DNA from: an uncultured Bacteroidia bacterium
Lineage (GTDB): Bacteria; Bacteroidota; Bacteroidia; Bacteroidales; Prolixibacteraceae
Direction: 5' to 3'
Assembly (NCBI GenBank): GCA_903927965.1
Contig: CAIYPA010000348.1
Span: forward strand, 1-64,000
DNA length: 64,000 bases
The translations under genes and the position numbers were made by a program. The notes under the pieces were generated by a model. The model worked only from the letters and a program-made list of their open reading frames with translations. It searched no databases and was not told the DNA's origin. Below are positions 47,739-57,696 of the stretch, piece after piece. Positions within the stretch are counted from its first letter, which is position 1; the number at the start of each line of letters is the position of its first letter.

Positions 47739-49544
47739 TCAGTCAATTAAAATTCCCATTTTCTTCATCAGATAGGTCGCATTAAGATTTTGACAGACAC
47801 CCTCCCGCAATTTGTAATCGATGAACATTTCTTCATTAACGATCTGAATTTCAAAACAAAGATTGGTAATATTTTCAGGATAGTTTTTTATCAGGTCTCC
47901 CAAAACCAAATCATGGGTCGCGATTAATCCAACAGATTGATATTTAATCAATTGTTCAAGAAGTGCGATAGATCCTGCCTGTTTGTCGCGTGAATTGGTC
48001 CCTTTGAGGATTTCATCAAGCAAAATAAAAACATGCTGACTACTTTCAAGTTCGGAAATTATGTCCTTTAACCGCTTAAGTTCTGCATAAAAAAACGATT
48101 CCTTTTTTGCCAGTGAGTCGCTTGTGCGGATACTGCTGTGCAACAACACCGGGGAAAAGTCAAATTTTAAGGCAAAAACCGGTGCCCCTATCATTGCAAG
48201 AATATAATTCGTACCGACAGTCCGTAAAAATGTGCTTTTACCCGACATGTTGGCCCCGGTAATGATACAATATTGTTTCCATCCTGAAATTGAGATTGGA
48301 TTGGTCACACACTCCTCTTTTGCAATCAATGGATGGCCAAGACCGACGGCCTCCAGGTGGAATATGCCTTCTGATTTTGGATCCGGATAAATAAATTCAG
48401 GATTGTTATAAGCAAAATTGGCTAGAGACGAAAGTCCGTCAATTTCAGCCATTGTATTGAACCATTTTGGAACATCATCCCTGTATTTGTTTTTCCACTT
48501 GTCAACAGCTGCAAGCAATTGAAGATTAAACAAGAAGAGACCGTTTAAAAGTACGGCTGCAAGAATGTTCAGGTTCGTATCCATCCAATTCAGCAAACTT
48601 GAGAGCTTTTGGATAACTTTTGACGGTGGTTCAGTTCCATCATGCGCAAGCTTTTGCTTTAAATTTCCTAAAAGCTGTGACCTGAAATTGAAATTTTCGA
48701 TCAGCAAAAGGAATTGTGCATATTTTGACAATGTGTTCATCCTGGAAGAGAGGACCGATTGTGCTTTGATTGTCTTTCGCCCATACCACGATACAATCAA
48801 CAATTGCAGAATGACCATCATAACCGGGAAATGATAAACAACATGTCCGGTTAATGATAAAACAATCAGGATATTGGTAATCACTGGAAGCCATATCCGA
48901 AGGAAATTGACAGACCTGCCTTTTAAAAAGTCCTCTTCACTTTGAAGCCATCCTGTCAATTCGTAACGGTCCTTTTCTCCACATTTTTGATGATAAAAAA
49001 CCAATTGCATCTGTTGCCGGAAATCCCTTTCATCCGACAATTCCGCAATAGCCCGTTGTCTTTCTATGATTTTGTTACTAAAACAATGTGCATTGATAAA
49101 ATATTCGGCCAACCTGTTCTTTCCAAAAATTGTGACGCTACGGTTGATGCACTGAAAAAGAGAGTTATTCCCGAAAAGATCAAGGTCAAATGAGTAGGAA
49201 TGGTCCGGGTCTTTGAACTCATCACCCGGCTCAAAAGGAGAAAAATCGCCTTCAATTGCTTTAATTTCATTTTTACAAACCTGGATCAAGTGGTTTGCAC
49301 GTTCAATCCTTCGTTTCAAAACAAAATCCAACCAGCTTGAACCTACAAATACCAGAATCGAAGAAACTGCCAAGAAAATCAGAGTTATATCATTATGAAT
49401 CAAATAACTATAGATCAATATAACACCACTGACAAAAGAAACAAACCTTAATAACGGCAGGTATTTTTCTCTTTTTGAAAGTTCCTCCACATCCTTTTCA
49501 ATTTTCCCAATCTGTTTCTCGTATTCTTTCCTTATATCTGCCAT
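47739..49544 (-). CDS. MutS-family ATPase with transmembrane segments
   Basis: GANMSGKSTFLRTVGTNYILAMIGAPV Walker A, HVFILLDEILKGTNSRDKQAG Walker B region, hydrophobic segments near the N-terminus and middle. Confidence 0.9.
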   Translation of the reverse strand: MADIRKEYEKQIGKIEKDVEELSKREKYLPLLRFVSFVSGVILIYSYLIHNDITLIFLAVSSILVFVGSSWLDFVLKRRIERANHLIQVCKNEIKAIEGDFSPFEPGDEFKDPDHSYSFDLDLFGNNSLFQCINRSVTIFGKNRLAEYFINAHCFSNKIIERQRAIAELSDERDFRQQMQLVFYHQKCGEKDRYELTGWLQSEEDFLKGRSVNFLRIWLPVITNILIVLSLTGHVVYHFPVMMVILQLLIVSWYGRKTIKAQSVLSSRMNTLSKYAQFLLLIENFNFRSQLLGNLKQKLAHDGTEPPSKVIQKLSSLLNWMDTNLNILAAVLLNGLFLFNLQLLAAVDKWKNKYRDDVPKWFNTMAEIDGLSSLANFAYNNPEFIYPDPKSEGIFHLEAVGLGHPLIAKEECVTNPISISGWKQYCIITGANMSGKSTFLRTVGTNYILAMIGAPVFALKFDFSPVLLHSSIRTSDSLAKKESFFYAELKRLKDIISELESSQHVFILLDEILKGTNSRDKQAGSIALLEQLIKYQSVGLIATHDLVLGDLIKNYPENITNLCFEIQIVNEEMFIDYKLREGVCQNLNATYLMKKMGILID

Positions 49545-49664
49545 CTTTAAAACATCAAATTCTACTTTTGAATTGCACTTATGGAAATCGAATTTCCCTT
49601 ATACTAAATTTGCCAAAAATACAAAGGGAATCATTAATTTCGGGCTGTCAAAATTAATAAACAT

Positions 49665-50711
49665 ATGAAAGCAGCCGTATTGACCAAATATCGTGAGTTC
49701 GAGGTGAAAGAGGTGCCAGTTCCTGAATTCAAACCTGGGGAAGTATTGGTAAGAATAGAATATGCCTCAATTTGTGGAAGCGACATGCACATTTTCACTG
49801 GCGATTTTCACCCAAGGACCCCTATCCCCTTTATTCCGGGACATGAAATGGCAGGCATTATTGAAAAAGTTGGTGATGAAGTCGTTGATTACAAGGTAGG
49901 TGAAAAAGTTGCGATTGACCCTATCATCTGGTGCGGTAAATGTCCCGCCTGCCTTGCCGGGCATTATCCGGCTTGTACCTCGCTGAAATTGATCGGCATT
50001 GATCAGGATGGAGGTTTTTGTCAGTATGTGGCTGTTCCAGAGTCGATGCTTTACAAAGTTCCCTTTCACATTTCCTCAAAACACGCATCGTTGTTGGAGA
50101 TTTTGGCTATTGGTTTCCATGCAAACAAAAGGGCCGGTGTGAAAAGCGGTGACACGTTGGCAATCTGGGGTGCCGGAAGGGTTGGACAAGTCATCCTGCA
50201 AGCCGCAAGGACAAAAACAAGCAAACCCATTTATGTGATCGACATCATCGACAGCAGGTTAAAGATTGCAGCTTCATCGAATGACAATGTGATAACAATA
50301 AATGCATTAAATGAAAATCCTGTCGAGGCCATTAAAAGATATACAAATGGGAAAGGGGTTGACATAGCTTTTGAAGCTGTTGGGCACGCCCATCCTGTTG
50401 AGGGAGTGGTTCACCCCATCCGTGGCTGCATCCAAAGCATAAACGGTGGCGGTACCGTTTGCACCCTTGGTTTATCGGATGAAGAAGCACCCATTGTTTT
50501 CAAGGAATTGATCTGGAAAGAGGGTAAAATCCTGACTTCGAGGGTAAGCCATGGCGAATTTGCTGAAGCCATCGAACATCTTGCAAAAGGAAACCTGAAG
50601 CCTGAATCGTTGATTTCGGTAGTAATGCCAGCTGAAGATATCCAGAAAGCCTTTGAATTGTTGGAATCAAATCCTGAGAAATACCTTAAAATATTGATCG
50701 ACTTCCGGTAA
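49665..50711 (+). CDS. Zinc-dependent medium-chain alcohol/polyol dehydrogenase
   Basis: CGSDMHIFTGDFHPRTPIPFIPGHEMAGII, GAGRVGQVILQAA. Confidence 0.93.
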   Translation: MKAAVLTKYREFEVKEVPVPEFKPGEVLVRIEYASICGSDMHIFTGDFHPRTPIPFIPGHEMAGIIEKVGDEVVDYKVGEKVAIDPIIWCGKCPACLAGHYPACTSLKLIGIDQDGGFCQYVAVPESMLYKVPFHISSKHASLLEILAIGFHANKRAGVKSGDTLAIWGAGRVGQVILQAARTKTSKPIYVIDIIDSRLKIAASSNDNVITINALNENPVEAIKRYTNGKGVDIAFEAVGHAHPVEGVVHPIRGCIQSINGGGTVCTLGLSDEEAPIVFKELIWKEGKILTSRVSHGEFAEAIEHLAKGNLKPESLISVVMPAEDIQKAFELLESNPEKYLKILIDFR

Positions 50712-50849
50712 CGAGAAAAGAAAAGGAGAATTCAGGGAACTGGGAAGGGGTGAAATTTTGAGATTTTAAATTCAAATCTTATAAATATTTTTCATTTAAA
50801 TTTTACATTTTATATAATTAACTGAATCACATTTAATTAACACATCTCA

Positions 50850-52664
50850 ATGAAAAGAACCTTTATCGTATTGATTGGCTTAATCGTAGCAACAAACATG
50901 GTAAATGCCCAGTGGAAACCAGCCGGGGATCATATTAAAACTGTTTGGGCGGAAAAAATCGATGTACAGAATGTATTGCCAGAATACCCACGCCCGTTGA
51001 TGGAACGCACCGAGTGGCAGAACCTGAACGGACTTTGGGAATATTCCATTCAAAAGGCAGGTGCTGCAGAACCCTCCAAATTTGATGGCTCGATTCTTGT
51101 GCCATTCGCCATTGAATCAAGCCTTTCTGGTGTACAAAAGACTGTTGGCCAGGAAAATGAATTGTGGTATAAAAGGACATTTGCAGTTTCCCCAAAATGG
51201 AAAGGCAAACGGATTTTGCTCCAGTTTGGCGCTGTTGATTGGAAATCGGAGATCTGGTTGAACGACATCAAAATTGGTTCGCACAAAGGGGGTTATACAC
51301 CTATTAGCTTTGATATCACCCCATTTCTGAACAAAACACTAGATCAAAAATTGGTTGTCAGAGTTTGGGACCCGACCGATGCAAGTTTTCAACCGCGAGG
51401 AAAACAGACCAATGCGCCTAAAGGAATTTTTTATACTTCTGTGACAGGGATCTGGCAGACAGTCTGGATCGAAGCGGTTCCTGAAAAATACATTACTTCC
51501 GTTAAAACTGTCCCCAATGTTGACAAAGGACAATTGAACATCAAGGTTTCAGCAGAAGGCACTTCAAAAGCGGAATACTTTGAAGCAAAGGTCTTTGATG
51601 GTGGAAAACTCATTACTTCGGTAAAATCGGCAGTTGCGGAAGCCGCTGACATATCAATTTCAGAAGCAAAACTCTGGAGTCCGGAATTGCCTTTTCTTTA
51701 TGACTTGCAGGTCAGCCTGATCAGCAATGGTGTCGTAATTGACCAGGTAAAGAGCTATTTTGCGATGCGGAAAATCTCGACCAAACGCGACAATAACGGG
51801 ATTGTAAGGATACAGTTGAACAACAAGGACTATTTTGGCTTTGGCCCGTTGGATCAGGGTTGGTGGCCCGATGGTCTATATACCGCCCCAACTGATGAAG
51901 CCCTTAAGTACGACATTCAAAAAACCAAAGACCTTGGCTTTAACCTGATCCGCAAGCATGTCAAAGTGGAACCTGCCCGTTGGTATTCTCATTGCGACAA
52001 GTTGGGTATCCTTGTCTGGCAGGATATGCCAAGTGGAGGCGAATCGCCAAGATGGCAAAGTCAGCAGTATTTCAATGGGATCGAGTTCCTGCGTACCGAT
52101 GAATCGGAAGCCAACTACCGTCGGGAATGGAAAGATGAAATGGATTTGTTAAGTTCCAATCCATCAGTAATTTGCTGGGTTCCGTTCAATGAAGCATGGG
52201 GACAATTCAAAACCAAGGAGATTGTCGAATGGACCAAAGGTTATGATCCAAGCCGTCTTGTTAACCCTGCCAGTGGGGGCAACCATTATCCGATAGGCGA
52301 TATGCTCGATTTGCACAATTATCCGATGCCAAAACTGTATCTCTATGATGGACAAAGACCTACAGTTCTGGGTGAATATGGTGGGATCGGTTTCCCTATG
52401 GAAGGGCACCTATGGGCATCCGACAAAAACTGGGGCTATGTCCAATTTAAAGATTCAAAAGCAGTTACCGACGAGTATGTTAAATATGGCGAAATGTTGC
52501 TGAAAATGGTCAAAACCGGTTTCTCCGCAGCAATTTATACGCAGACTACCGATGTTGAAGGTGAGGTAAACGGATTAATGACCTATGATCGAAAGGTTGT
52601 CAAAATGGAAGAAAACCGTGTAAAAGAGATCAACCAGAAGATTTGCAATTCGTTGAATAAGTAA
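50850..52664 (+). CDS. Glycoside hydrolase family 2 protein with signal peptide
   Basis: ENELWYKRTFAVSPKWKGKRILLQFGAVDWKSEIWLND, FNLIRKHVKVEPARWYSHCDKLGILVWQDMPS, WVPFNEAWGQF. Confidence 0.94.
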   Translation: MKRTFIVLIGLIVATNMVNAQWKPAGDHIKTVWAEKIDVQNVLPEYPRPLMERTEWQNLNGLWEYSIQKAGAAEPSKFDGSILVPFAIESSLSGVQKTVGQENELWYKRTFAVSPKWKGKRILLQFGAVDWKSEIWLNDIKIGSHKGGYTPISFDITPFLNKTLDQKLVVRVWDPTDASFQPRGKQTNAPKGIFYTSVTGIWQTVWIEAVPEKYITSVKTVPNVDKGQLNIKVSAEGTSKAEYFEAKVFDGGKLITSVKSAVAEAADISISEAKLWSPELPFLYDLQVSLISNGVVIDQVKSYFAMRKISTKRDNNGIVRIQLNNKDYFGFGPLDQGWWPDGLYTAPTDEALKYDIQKTKDLGFNLIRKHVKVEPARWYSHCDKLGILVWQDMPSGGESPRWQSQQYFNGIEFLRTDESEANYRREWKDEMDLLSSNPSVICWVPFNEAWGQFKTKEIVEWTKGYDPSRLVNPASGGNHYPIGDMLDLHNYPMPKLYLYDGQRPTVLGEYGGIGFPMEGHLWASDKNWGYVQFKDSKAVTDEYVKYGEMLLKMVKTGFSAAIYTQTTDVEGEVNGLMTYDRKVVKMEENRVKEINQKICNSLNK

Positions 52665-52673
52665 GCATTAGAA

Positions 52674-52746
52674 GGATGGTGGCTAGCAACTGGCAGCTGG
52701 CGTTTGGCTACTGGCAACTGGCGGCTGGCGGCTGGCCGCTGGCTAT
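52674..52746. repeat. Heptamer-periodic CTGGC repeat cluster
   Basis: CTGGCAG CTGGCGT TTGGCTA CTGGCAA CTGGCGG CTGGCGG CTGGCCG CTGGCTA. Confidence 0.85.
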
Positions 52747-52823
52747 CTTTTAAAAGTGTATTTACATTCCAAAAAATAAAAAACCATTAAGGTTAAATAG
52801 ATCAATGATACAACTATTTTCTC

Positions 52824-53020
52824 GATGTATATCGTCCCTAAAGGGACTTCGGCAATAATTTACTTTGTGTTCTACCGATATTATATCCCTAGCGGGACAT
52901 TCTGATTGGAGAATAATATTGATATAATGCCTATTCAATTTAAACGATTGTCCCGATAGGGACTGGATATTGGTAGAAGGTTGTTAACAGGGCAAAAGAG
53001 TCCTTTAAGGACGATACATC
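52824..53020. repeat. About 197-bp imperfect palindromic element (MITE-like or intergenic repeat)
   Basis: GATGTATATCGTCCCTAAAGGGACT ... AGTCCTTTAAGGACGATACATC ends; nested TTCTACCGATATTATATCCCTAGCGGGACA / TGTCCCGATAGGGACTGGATATTGGTAGAA. Confidence 0.75.
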
Positions 53021-53110
53021 ATTCACCGGAAAACAAGATTAAAATACAAGAATCCCCGTAGAGATTAATACAAATTACTGTATATTAATCCACTACTGGG
53101 CTTTTTGTGT

Positions 53111-53170
53111 GGGTCATGCGATTTCCAATCGCATCAGAAAATAATAACGCGATTGGAAATCGCGCGACCC
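53111..53170. repeat. 22-bp near-perfect inverted repeat containing GCGATT(T/G)..AATCGC
   Basis: GGGTCATGCGATTTCCAATCGC / GCGATTGGAAATCGCGCGACCC. Confidence 0.85.
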
Positions 53171-53204
53171 GATCGTTAAAACCATGTAATTTCAAATGGG
53201 CTTT

Positions 53205-54815
53205 CTATACCTTCAACGTGGGTAAAAACTGGGGCTGCTTCCTGTTTTTGGAAATTTGTTCATAGGCGTAACCGATGGCAATGATTTCGGATTCCCCAAA
53301 GGCTTTACCGATAAACGAAAGTCCCACAGGCAGTTCGCTTATAAATCCCATCGGCACGGTAATGGACGGATAACCTGCAACAGCGGCAGGGGTATAGGTT
53401 CCATAACCTGTCCAGAAATCACCATTGATCAGGTCGTTGCACCACGAAGTGCCGGTAGCTGGGCCACAAAGCACGTCGAGCTTTTGCTCAATGAATAATT
53501 TATTGATGAATTTCCGGTAAGTTTCAATTTTAACCAAAGCAGCCTGATATACCTTACTTTCAATTCCACCAAGAGCTTCAGATTTCACCAAGATTTCCTG
53601 TTTAAAAAAGGGCATCGCTTTCGGCTCGTTCTGGACATTATAATCGATGATGTCTTTTAAAGATTTCATTTTAGTTGTAGCCGTTGCAAGATAACGGTTT
53701 AATCCATCCTTAAATTCATAATGCAATATATCCGATTCGGCTTTCCCAAATTCTTCGGTCTTGTGCATAAACTCTACCTCAACTATAGTCGCCCCATTTC
53801 GCTCCATTTGGGACAGGGCTTCTTTCAATATTTTGTCGATCCCTTCATGCCGTTTGAGCATCGATTTTTCAACTCCGATTCGCTTGCCTTTTAATCCATT
53901 AATATCCAAATATTTGGTATAGTCCTTTGCAGGTTGTGCATTCTTCACGGTAGCCTCATCTTTTGGATCACTTCCTGAAATTACAGAAAGAAGAACAGCA
54001 GCATCGGTAACAGTCCTGGTCAATGGACCCGCTGTGTCCTGCGATTTGGATATTGGGATAATCCCTGCACGGCTAACCAAGCCAATTGTAGGTTTTATCC
54101 CAACGACCCCATTCATCGAAGCCGGACAAGCAATTGAGCCATCTGTTTCGGTACCAATGGCCACGGCACAAAGATTGGCCGAAACAGCAACACCGGAGCC
54201 TGAACTGGAGCCACATGGGGAGCGGTCGAGCAGGTAAGGATTTTTGGTTTGTCCACCACGGCTGCTCCAACCACTCGATGAACGCGTTGACCGGAAATTG
54301 GCCCATTCGCTCAGATTTGTTTTGCCAAGGATGACTGCACCTGCCTCCCGAAGTTTCTGAACAATCATGGCATCAACAGTTGACTTGTTGTCGAGCAAAG
54401 CAAGAGAACCAGCGGTGGTCAGCATTTTATCAGCAGTGTCGATGTTGTCCTTGATCAAAACAGGGATTCCATGCATCGGGCCACGCCATTTCCCTGATTT
54501 TAGCTCGTCGTCCATTTTTCCTGCAATAGCCAGGGCATCGGGATTGAGTTCGATGATGGCGTTCAATGCAGGTCCGCTCTTGTCCAAATCTTTAATCCGG
54601 TCGAGGTACATTTGGGCAAGTTTGGAATAAGTCAGTTTACATCTTTTAACCAAATCCTGCAACTCATTAATTGTTAATTCTTTAATATCCAAACTATTTT
54701 GAGGATTATCCTTTTCGTTTTTTGAATTTTGGGAAGTATTGCACGAAACAATCGTTAAGGTTGTCAACGAAATAGCTGCCAATGAGCCATTTTTGAGAAA
54801 TTTCCGTCTGTTCAT
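53205..54815 (-). CDS. Amidase (amidase-signature family), exported
   Basis: DRSPCGSSSGSGVAVSANLCAVAIGTETDGSIACPASMNGVVGIKPT; N-terminal signal/lipobox. Confidence 0.95.
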   Translation of the reverse strand: MNRRKFLKNGSLAAISLTTLTIVSCNTSQNSKNEKDNPQNSLDIKELTINELQDLVKRCKLTYSKLAQMYLDRIKDLDKSGPALNAIIELNPDALAIAGKMDDELKSGKWRGPMHGIPVLIKDNIDTADKMLTTAGSLALLDNKSTVDAMIVQKLREAGAVILGKTNLSEWANFRSTRSSSGWSSRGGQTKNPYLLDRSPCGSSSGSGVAVSANLCAVAIGTETDGSIACPASMNGVVGIKPTIGLVSRAGIIPISKSQDTAGPLTRTVTDAAVLLSVISGSDPKDEATVKNAQPAKDYTKYLDINGLKGKRIGVEKSMLKRHEGIDKILKEALSQMERNGATIVEVEFMHKTEEFGKAESDILHYEFKDGLNRYLATATTKMKSLKDIIDYNVQNEPKAMPFFKQEILVKSEALGGIESKVYQAALVKIETYRKFINKLFIEQKLDVLCGPATGTSWCNDLINGDFWTGYGTYTPAAVAGYPSITVPMGFISELPVGLSFIGKAFGESEIIAIGYAYEQISKNRKQPQFLPTLKV

Positions 54816-54890
54816 ATCTTAATATTTTAATTGATCGTATTTTGCTGCTAAGACACTAAGGTACAACTTGTCCCGATTCCCAGGAAAGTT

Positions 54891-55997
54891 TCAATACCAT
54901 TTAAACACTTTTAAACCTGAAACAAAGGTAACCATTCCGATTGTCGAAAGGATCAAGATTGGCTTGACCAATTCAGCCCATCCTGCACCTTCGAGGAAAA
55001 CTCCACGAATCCCATCGGCGATCATGGTCAATGGCAATGCCTGAATATAAGGGATAACTGCATCAGGAAAATTGTGGTAACTGAAATAGATCCCTGAAAG
55101 AAGCATCATCGGCATCACGACCACGTTGATGATACCATTCCCTACAAAGGTGTTCGAAGTCCGTGATGCCAATAAAAGGGCAATTCCACAGAAAGCAAAA
55201 AATCCGGCACAAAAAAGGGTGATCAAGGCTGGTATATTCCCCTCGATCGTCATGTCGAAGAAATACTTTGCAAAAAGGTACAAGACCAATGCTTCGATTG
55301 CACAAAGTACGAACCGAGCCACAAATTGTGAGACCATGAAACTGCTTTTGCTCATTGGCGTTGCGACCAACCTACGGAGCAATTTCTTTGACCGTTTTTC
55401 GATCAGCGAATAGCTTATCCCCCACATCGTGCTCATCATCAACCCCATCGCAATAAGCCCTGGAATCAGGAAGTCGATGTAACGCGTCCCTTTTTGGGAA
55501 AGTGGTTTGATCATCGCCTGTGCGAGATCGTCCTGTTTTCCTTTTAAGATACTCGAAAACTGGAGATAGGAAGCTTTGGCCTCGCCACTCTTGGGATCGA
55601 AATGAAATTGCAAACCTTCGGTTCTTTCTTCCAGGACAAGGTTAACGACCCCCCGTTTCAAAAGGACGTATGCTTGCTCCCAAGTGCCATCGATCACTTT
55701 ATAATGAGTGGTGCCTAGGCCCTGAATCGTCACATCACGCTCCTTCGCTTTTCCGTCCGGGGAATTGATATTTTTAATTTCTGTGGCCGTTTCCATAAAT
55801 TTACGGAAGGAAGGATCAGGATATTGGTCATTCTTTACCTGCATAATCGTGATCACCGACTCGTTTTCCTTGTTAAAGGCCATTCCTAACCCCCATGCCA
55901 TCAGGATAGGGAACAACAACGACCAGAATATAACTTCCGGTTCACGGGCAAAAGTTTTGAACTGAATTATAATTAATTGTAAAAGAGAGGATTGCAT
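54891..55997 (-). CDS. ABC-2 type transporter permease
   Basis: FIQFKTFAREPEVIFWSLLFPILMAW-like start, FLIPGLIAMGLMMSTMWGISYSLIEKRSKKLLRRLVATPMSKSSF. Confidence 0.92.
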   Translation of the reverse strand: MQSSLLQLIIIQFKTFAREPEVIFWSLLFPILMAWGLGMAFNKENESVITIMQVKNDQYPDPSFRKFMETATEIKNINSPDGKAKERDVTIQGLGTTHYKVIDGTWEQAYVLLKRGVVNLVLEERTEGLQFHFDPKSGEAKASYLQFSSILKGKQDDLAQAMIKPLSQKGTRYIDFLIPGLIAMGLMMSTMWGISYSLIEKRSKKLLRRLVATPMSKSSFMVSQFVARFVLCAIEALVLYLFAKYFFDMTIEGNIPALITLFCAGFFAFCGIALLLASRTSNTFVGNGIINVVVMPMMLLSGIYFSYHNFPDAVIPYIQALPLTMIADGIRGVFLEGAGWAELVKPILILSTIGMVTFVSGLKVFKWY

Positions 55998-56014
55998 AAC
56001 TAGTGATTGAATGG

Positions 56015-56944
56015 TTATTGATCTAAACGTCTTCCGGTCATTTCGATGAATAAATCATCAAGCGTCATCTTGTGACATTCGAGCGATTTCATACTAAATC
56101 CATTCAGTTTTACCAACGACAGAAGTGTTGGAAGCTGAACAACAATATCCGAAACGAACAGTTTATATTTTAAAGTTTTGTCATCCAGATCGATCCTACC
56201 CAAACCACTATTCCGGATAAAATCGACATTTACATCCTTCTCCTTGAATGAAAACTCAATGATTTCGTGGAAGTTATTGGCTGTTAAAATCTCGCTTAAA
56301 GTCCCCTGTGCCAGTATTTTGCCTTTGTCGAGGATAACGATCCTTTCACAAAGATATTCTGCTTCTTCCATGTAGTGCGAAGTAAGGATCAAGGAGATCT
56401 TGTGTTCCTCCCGAAGGCGCATCAGGATATTCCACATCTCGCGGCGGGCAGTTGGGTCAAGGCCTGTGGTTGGTTCGTCCAGCAACAACAGTTTAGCCTT
56501 ATTAAGCATGGCAATCCCCAATGCAAGGCGTTGCTTTTGTCCACCAGACAATTTATCGACAAATGCTTTTTGCTTTTCGCGAAGGTTGACCAACTCCAAA
56601 ACCTCCTCAACACGGGTCTTGGGCAGGTCATAAAAGCTTGCAAACAGCTTTAGAGTTTCCTTAACGGTCACTTTTTCGATAAAATGGGTCTCCTGCAAAG
56701 ATAGCCCGATCAGGTGGTGCAACTCTTTGGCATGGCCGGCCCAATGTTTTCCATCGATCAGGATTTCACCGCTGTCGGGTTGCTGTATCCCTTCGATCAT
56801 CTCTACAAGCGTAGTCTTGCCAGCACCATTGGGCCCAAGCAAAGCCAAAAATTCGCCTTGTTGCATCTCAAGGTCGATCCCATCAACAGCCTTTACATCT
56901 TTAAAATGCTTTATAACATTGGAAACCTTAACGATTGGGTGCAT
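56015..56944 (-). CDS. ABC transporter ATP-binding protein
   Basis: LLGPNGAGKTTLVEMIEG, LSGGQKQRLALGIAML, LLLLDEPTTGLDP. Confidence 0.97.
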   Translation of the reverse strand: MHPIVKVSNVIKHFKDVKAVDGIDLEMQQGEFLALLGPNGAGKTTLVEMIEGIQQPDSGEILIDGKHWAGHAKELHHLIGLSLQETHFIEKVTVKETLKLFASFYDLPKTRVEEVLELVNLREKQKAFVDKLSGGQKQRLALGIAMLNKAKLLLLDEPTTGLDPTARREMWNILMRLREEHKISLILTSHYMEEAEYLCERIVILDKGKILAQGTLSEILTANNFHEIIEFSFKEKDVNVDFIRNSGLGRIDLDDKTLKYKLFVSDIVVQLPTLLSLVKLNGFSMKSLECHKMTLDDLFIEMTGRRLDQ

Positions 56945-57146
56945 ATCAAATATATTTATCTATCAAATATAATCTTTGAAATCTTCTACTGGTTCATCAA
57001 AATCTGGTGAATTGATTTTAGAATATAAATTAAGTCTTTGCATATCATTACTTTTTTACAAATATACGATTCCATTGAAGAACTGTTAACTAAAAATTCT
57101 GGTTACTGGAAATCAAAATGTAAAAAACGGAACAATCCACACGGAA

Positions 57147-57626
57147 TCAAATATTTTCATAATATTGTTCCGTTAGTTTCAGCAAGTATTCCGCACAATC
57201 GGGATGACCTTCTTTTGGAGCCCATGTAGCAAAATTCTTGTCCGAAATCTGTATGTATGGCCCATCCTTGATCTCATAGACCACAGTTCCCGATTCGAGC
57301 GAAAAAACTGTATGCCATGTCCCAGCTGGAATTTCAATCCCATGGTTTCCATGGAGATGATTGAGCAAAATGAATTCCTGGGGATTTCCTGAATTGTCAA
57401 AAATAGCAACAACCAGACTTCCACGAAGGATGATGAAAACCTCCCTTTTATCAGGGTCTTCATGCTTATGTGGTTGAATATAAGTACTTGGTTCAAAAGC
57501 ATTCAGCATTCGATTGATGGGGTCTACCAGTTCTTCATGGAAATTGAAATTTAATCTATTGCGCGGTAATAAGGCAGCCTTTTGGCTTAGATCTGTGAGC
57601 AATTCATTTGTAATAATTTTAAGCAT
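57147..57626 (-). CDS. WbuC-like cupin-fold metalloprotein
   Basis: PRNRLNFNFHEELVDPINRMLNAFEPSTYIQPHKHEDPDKREVFIILRGSLVVAIFD; IEIPAGTWHTVFSLE. Confidence 0.85.
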   Translation of the reverse strand: MLKIITNELLTDLSQKAALLPRNRLNFNFHEELVDPINRMLNAFEPSTYIQPHKHEDPDKREVFIILRGSLVVAIFDNSGNPQEFILLNHLHGNHGIEIPAGTWHTVFSLESGTVVYEIKDGPYIQISDKNFATWAPKEGHPDCAEYLLKLTEQYYENI

Positions 57627-57696
57627 ATGTGATCGATTATAATAATTAGATTCATCCCCTTCACTTGAAAGTTGTATTCTTGTATTGATTATCAAT

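Noticed and set aside
53205-57000. Possible export system formed by amidase plus ABC-2 transporter
   Set aside because: Same strand, but the intergenic gap and generic gene families give no functional link; the ABC pair alone looks like an ordinary two-gene exporter.
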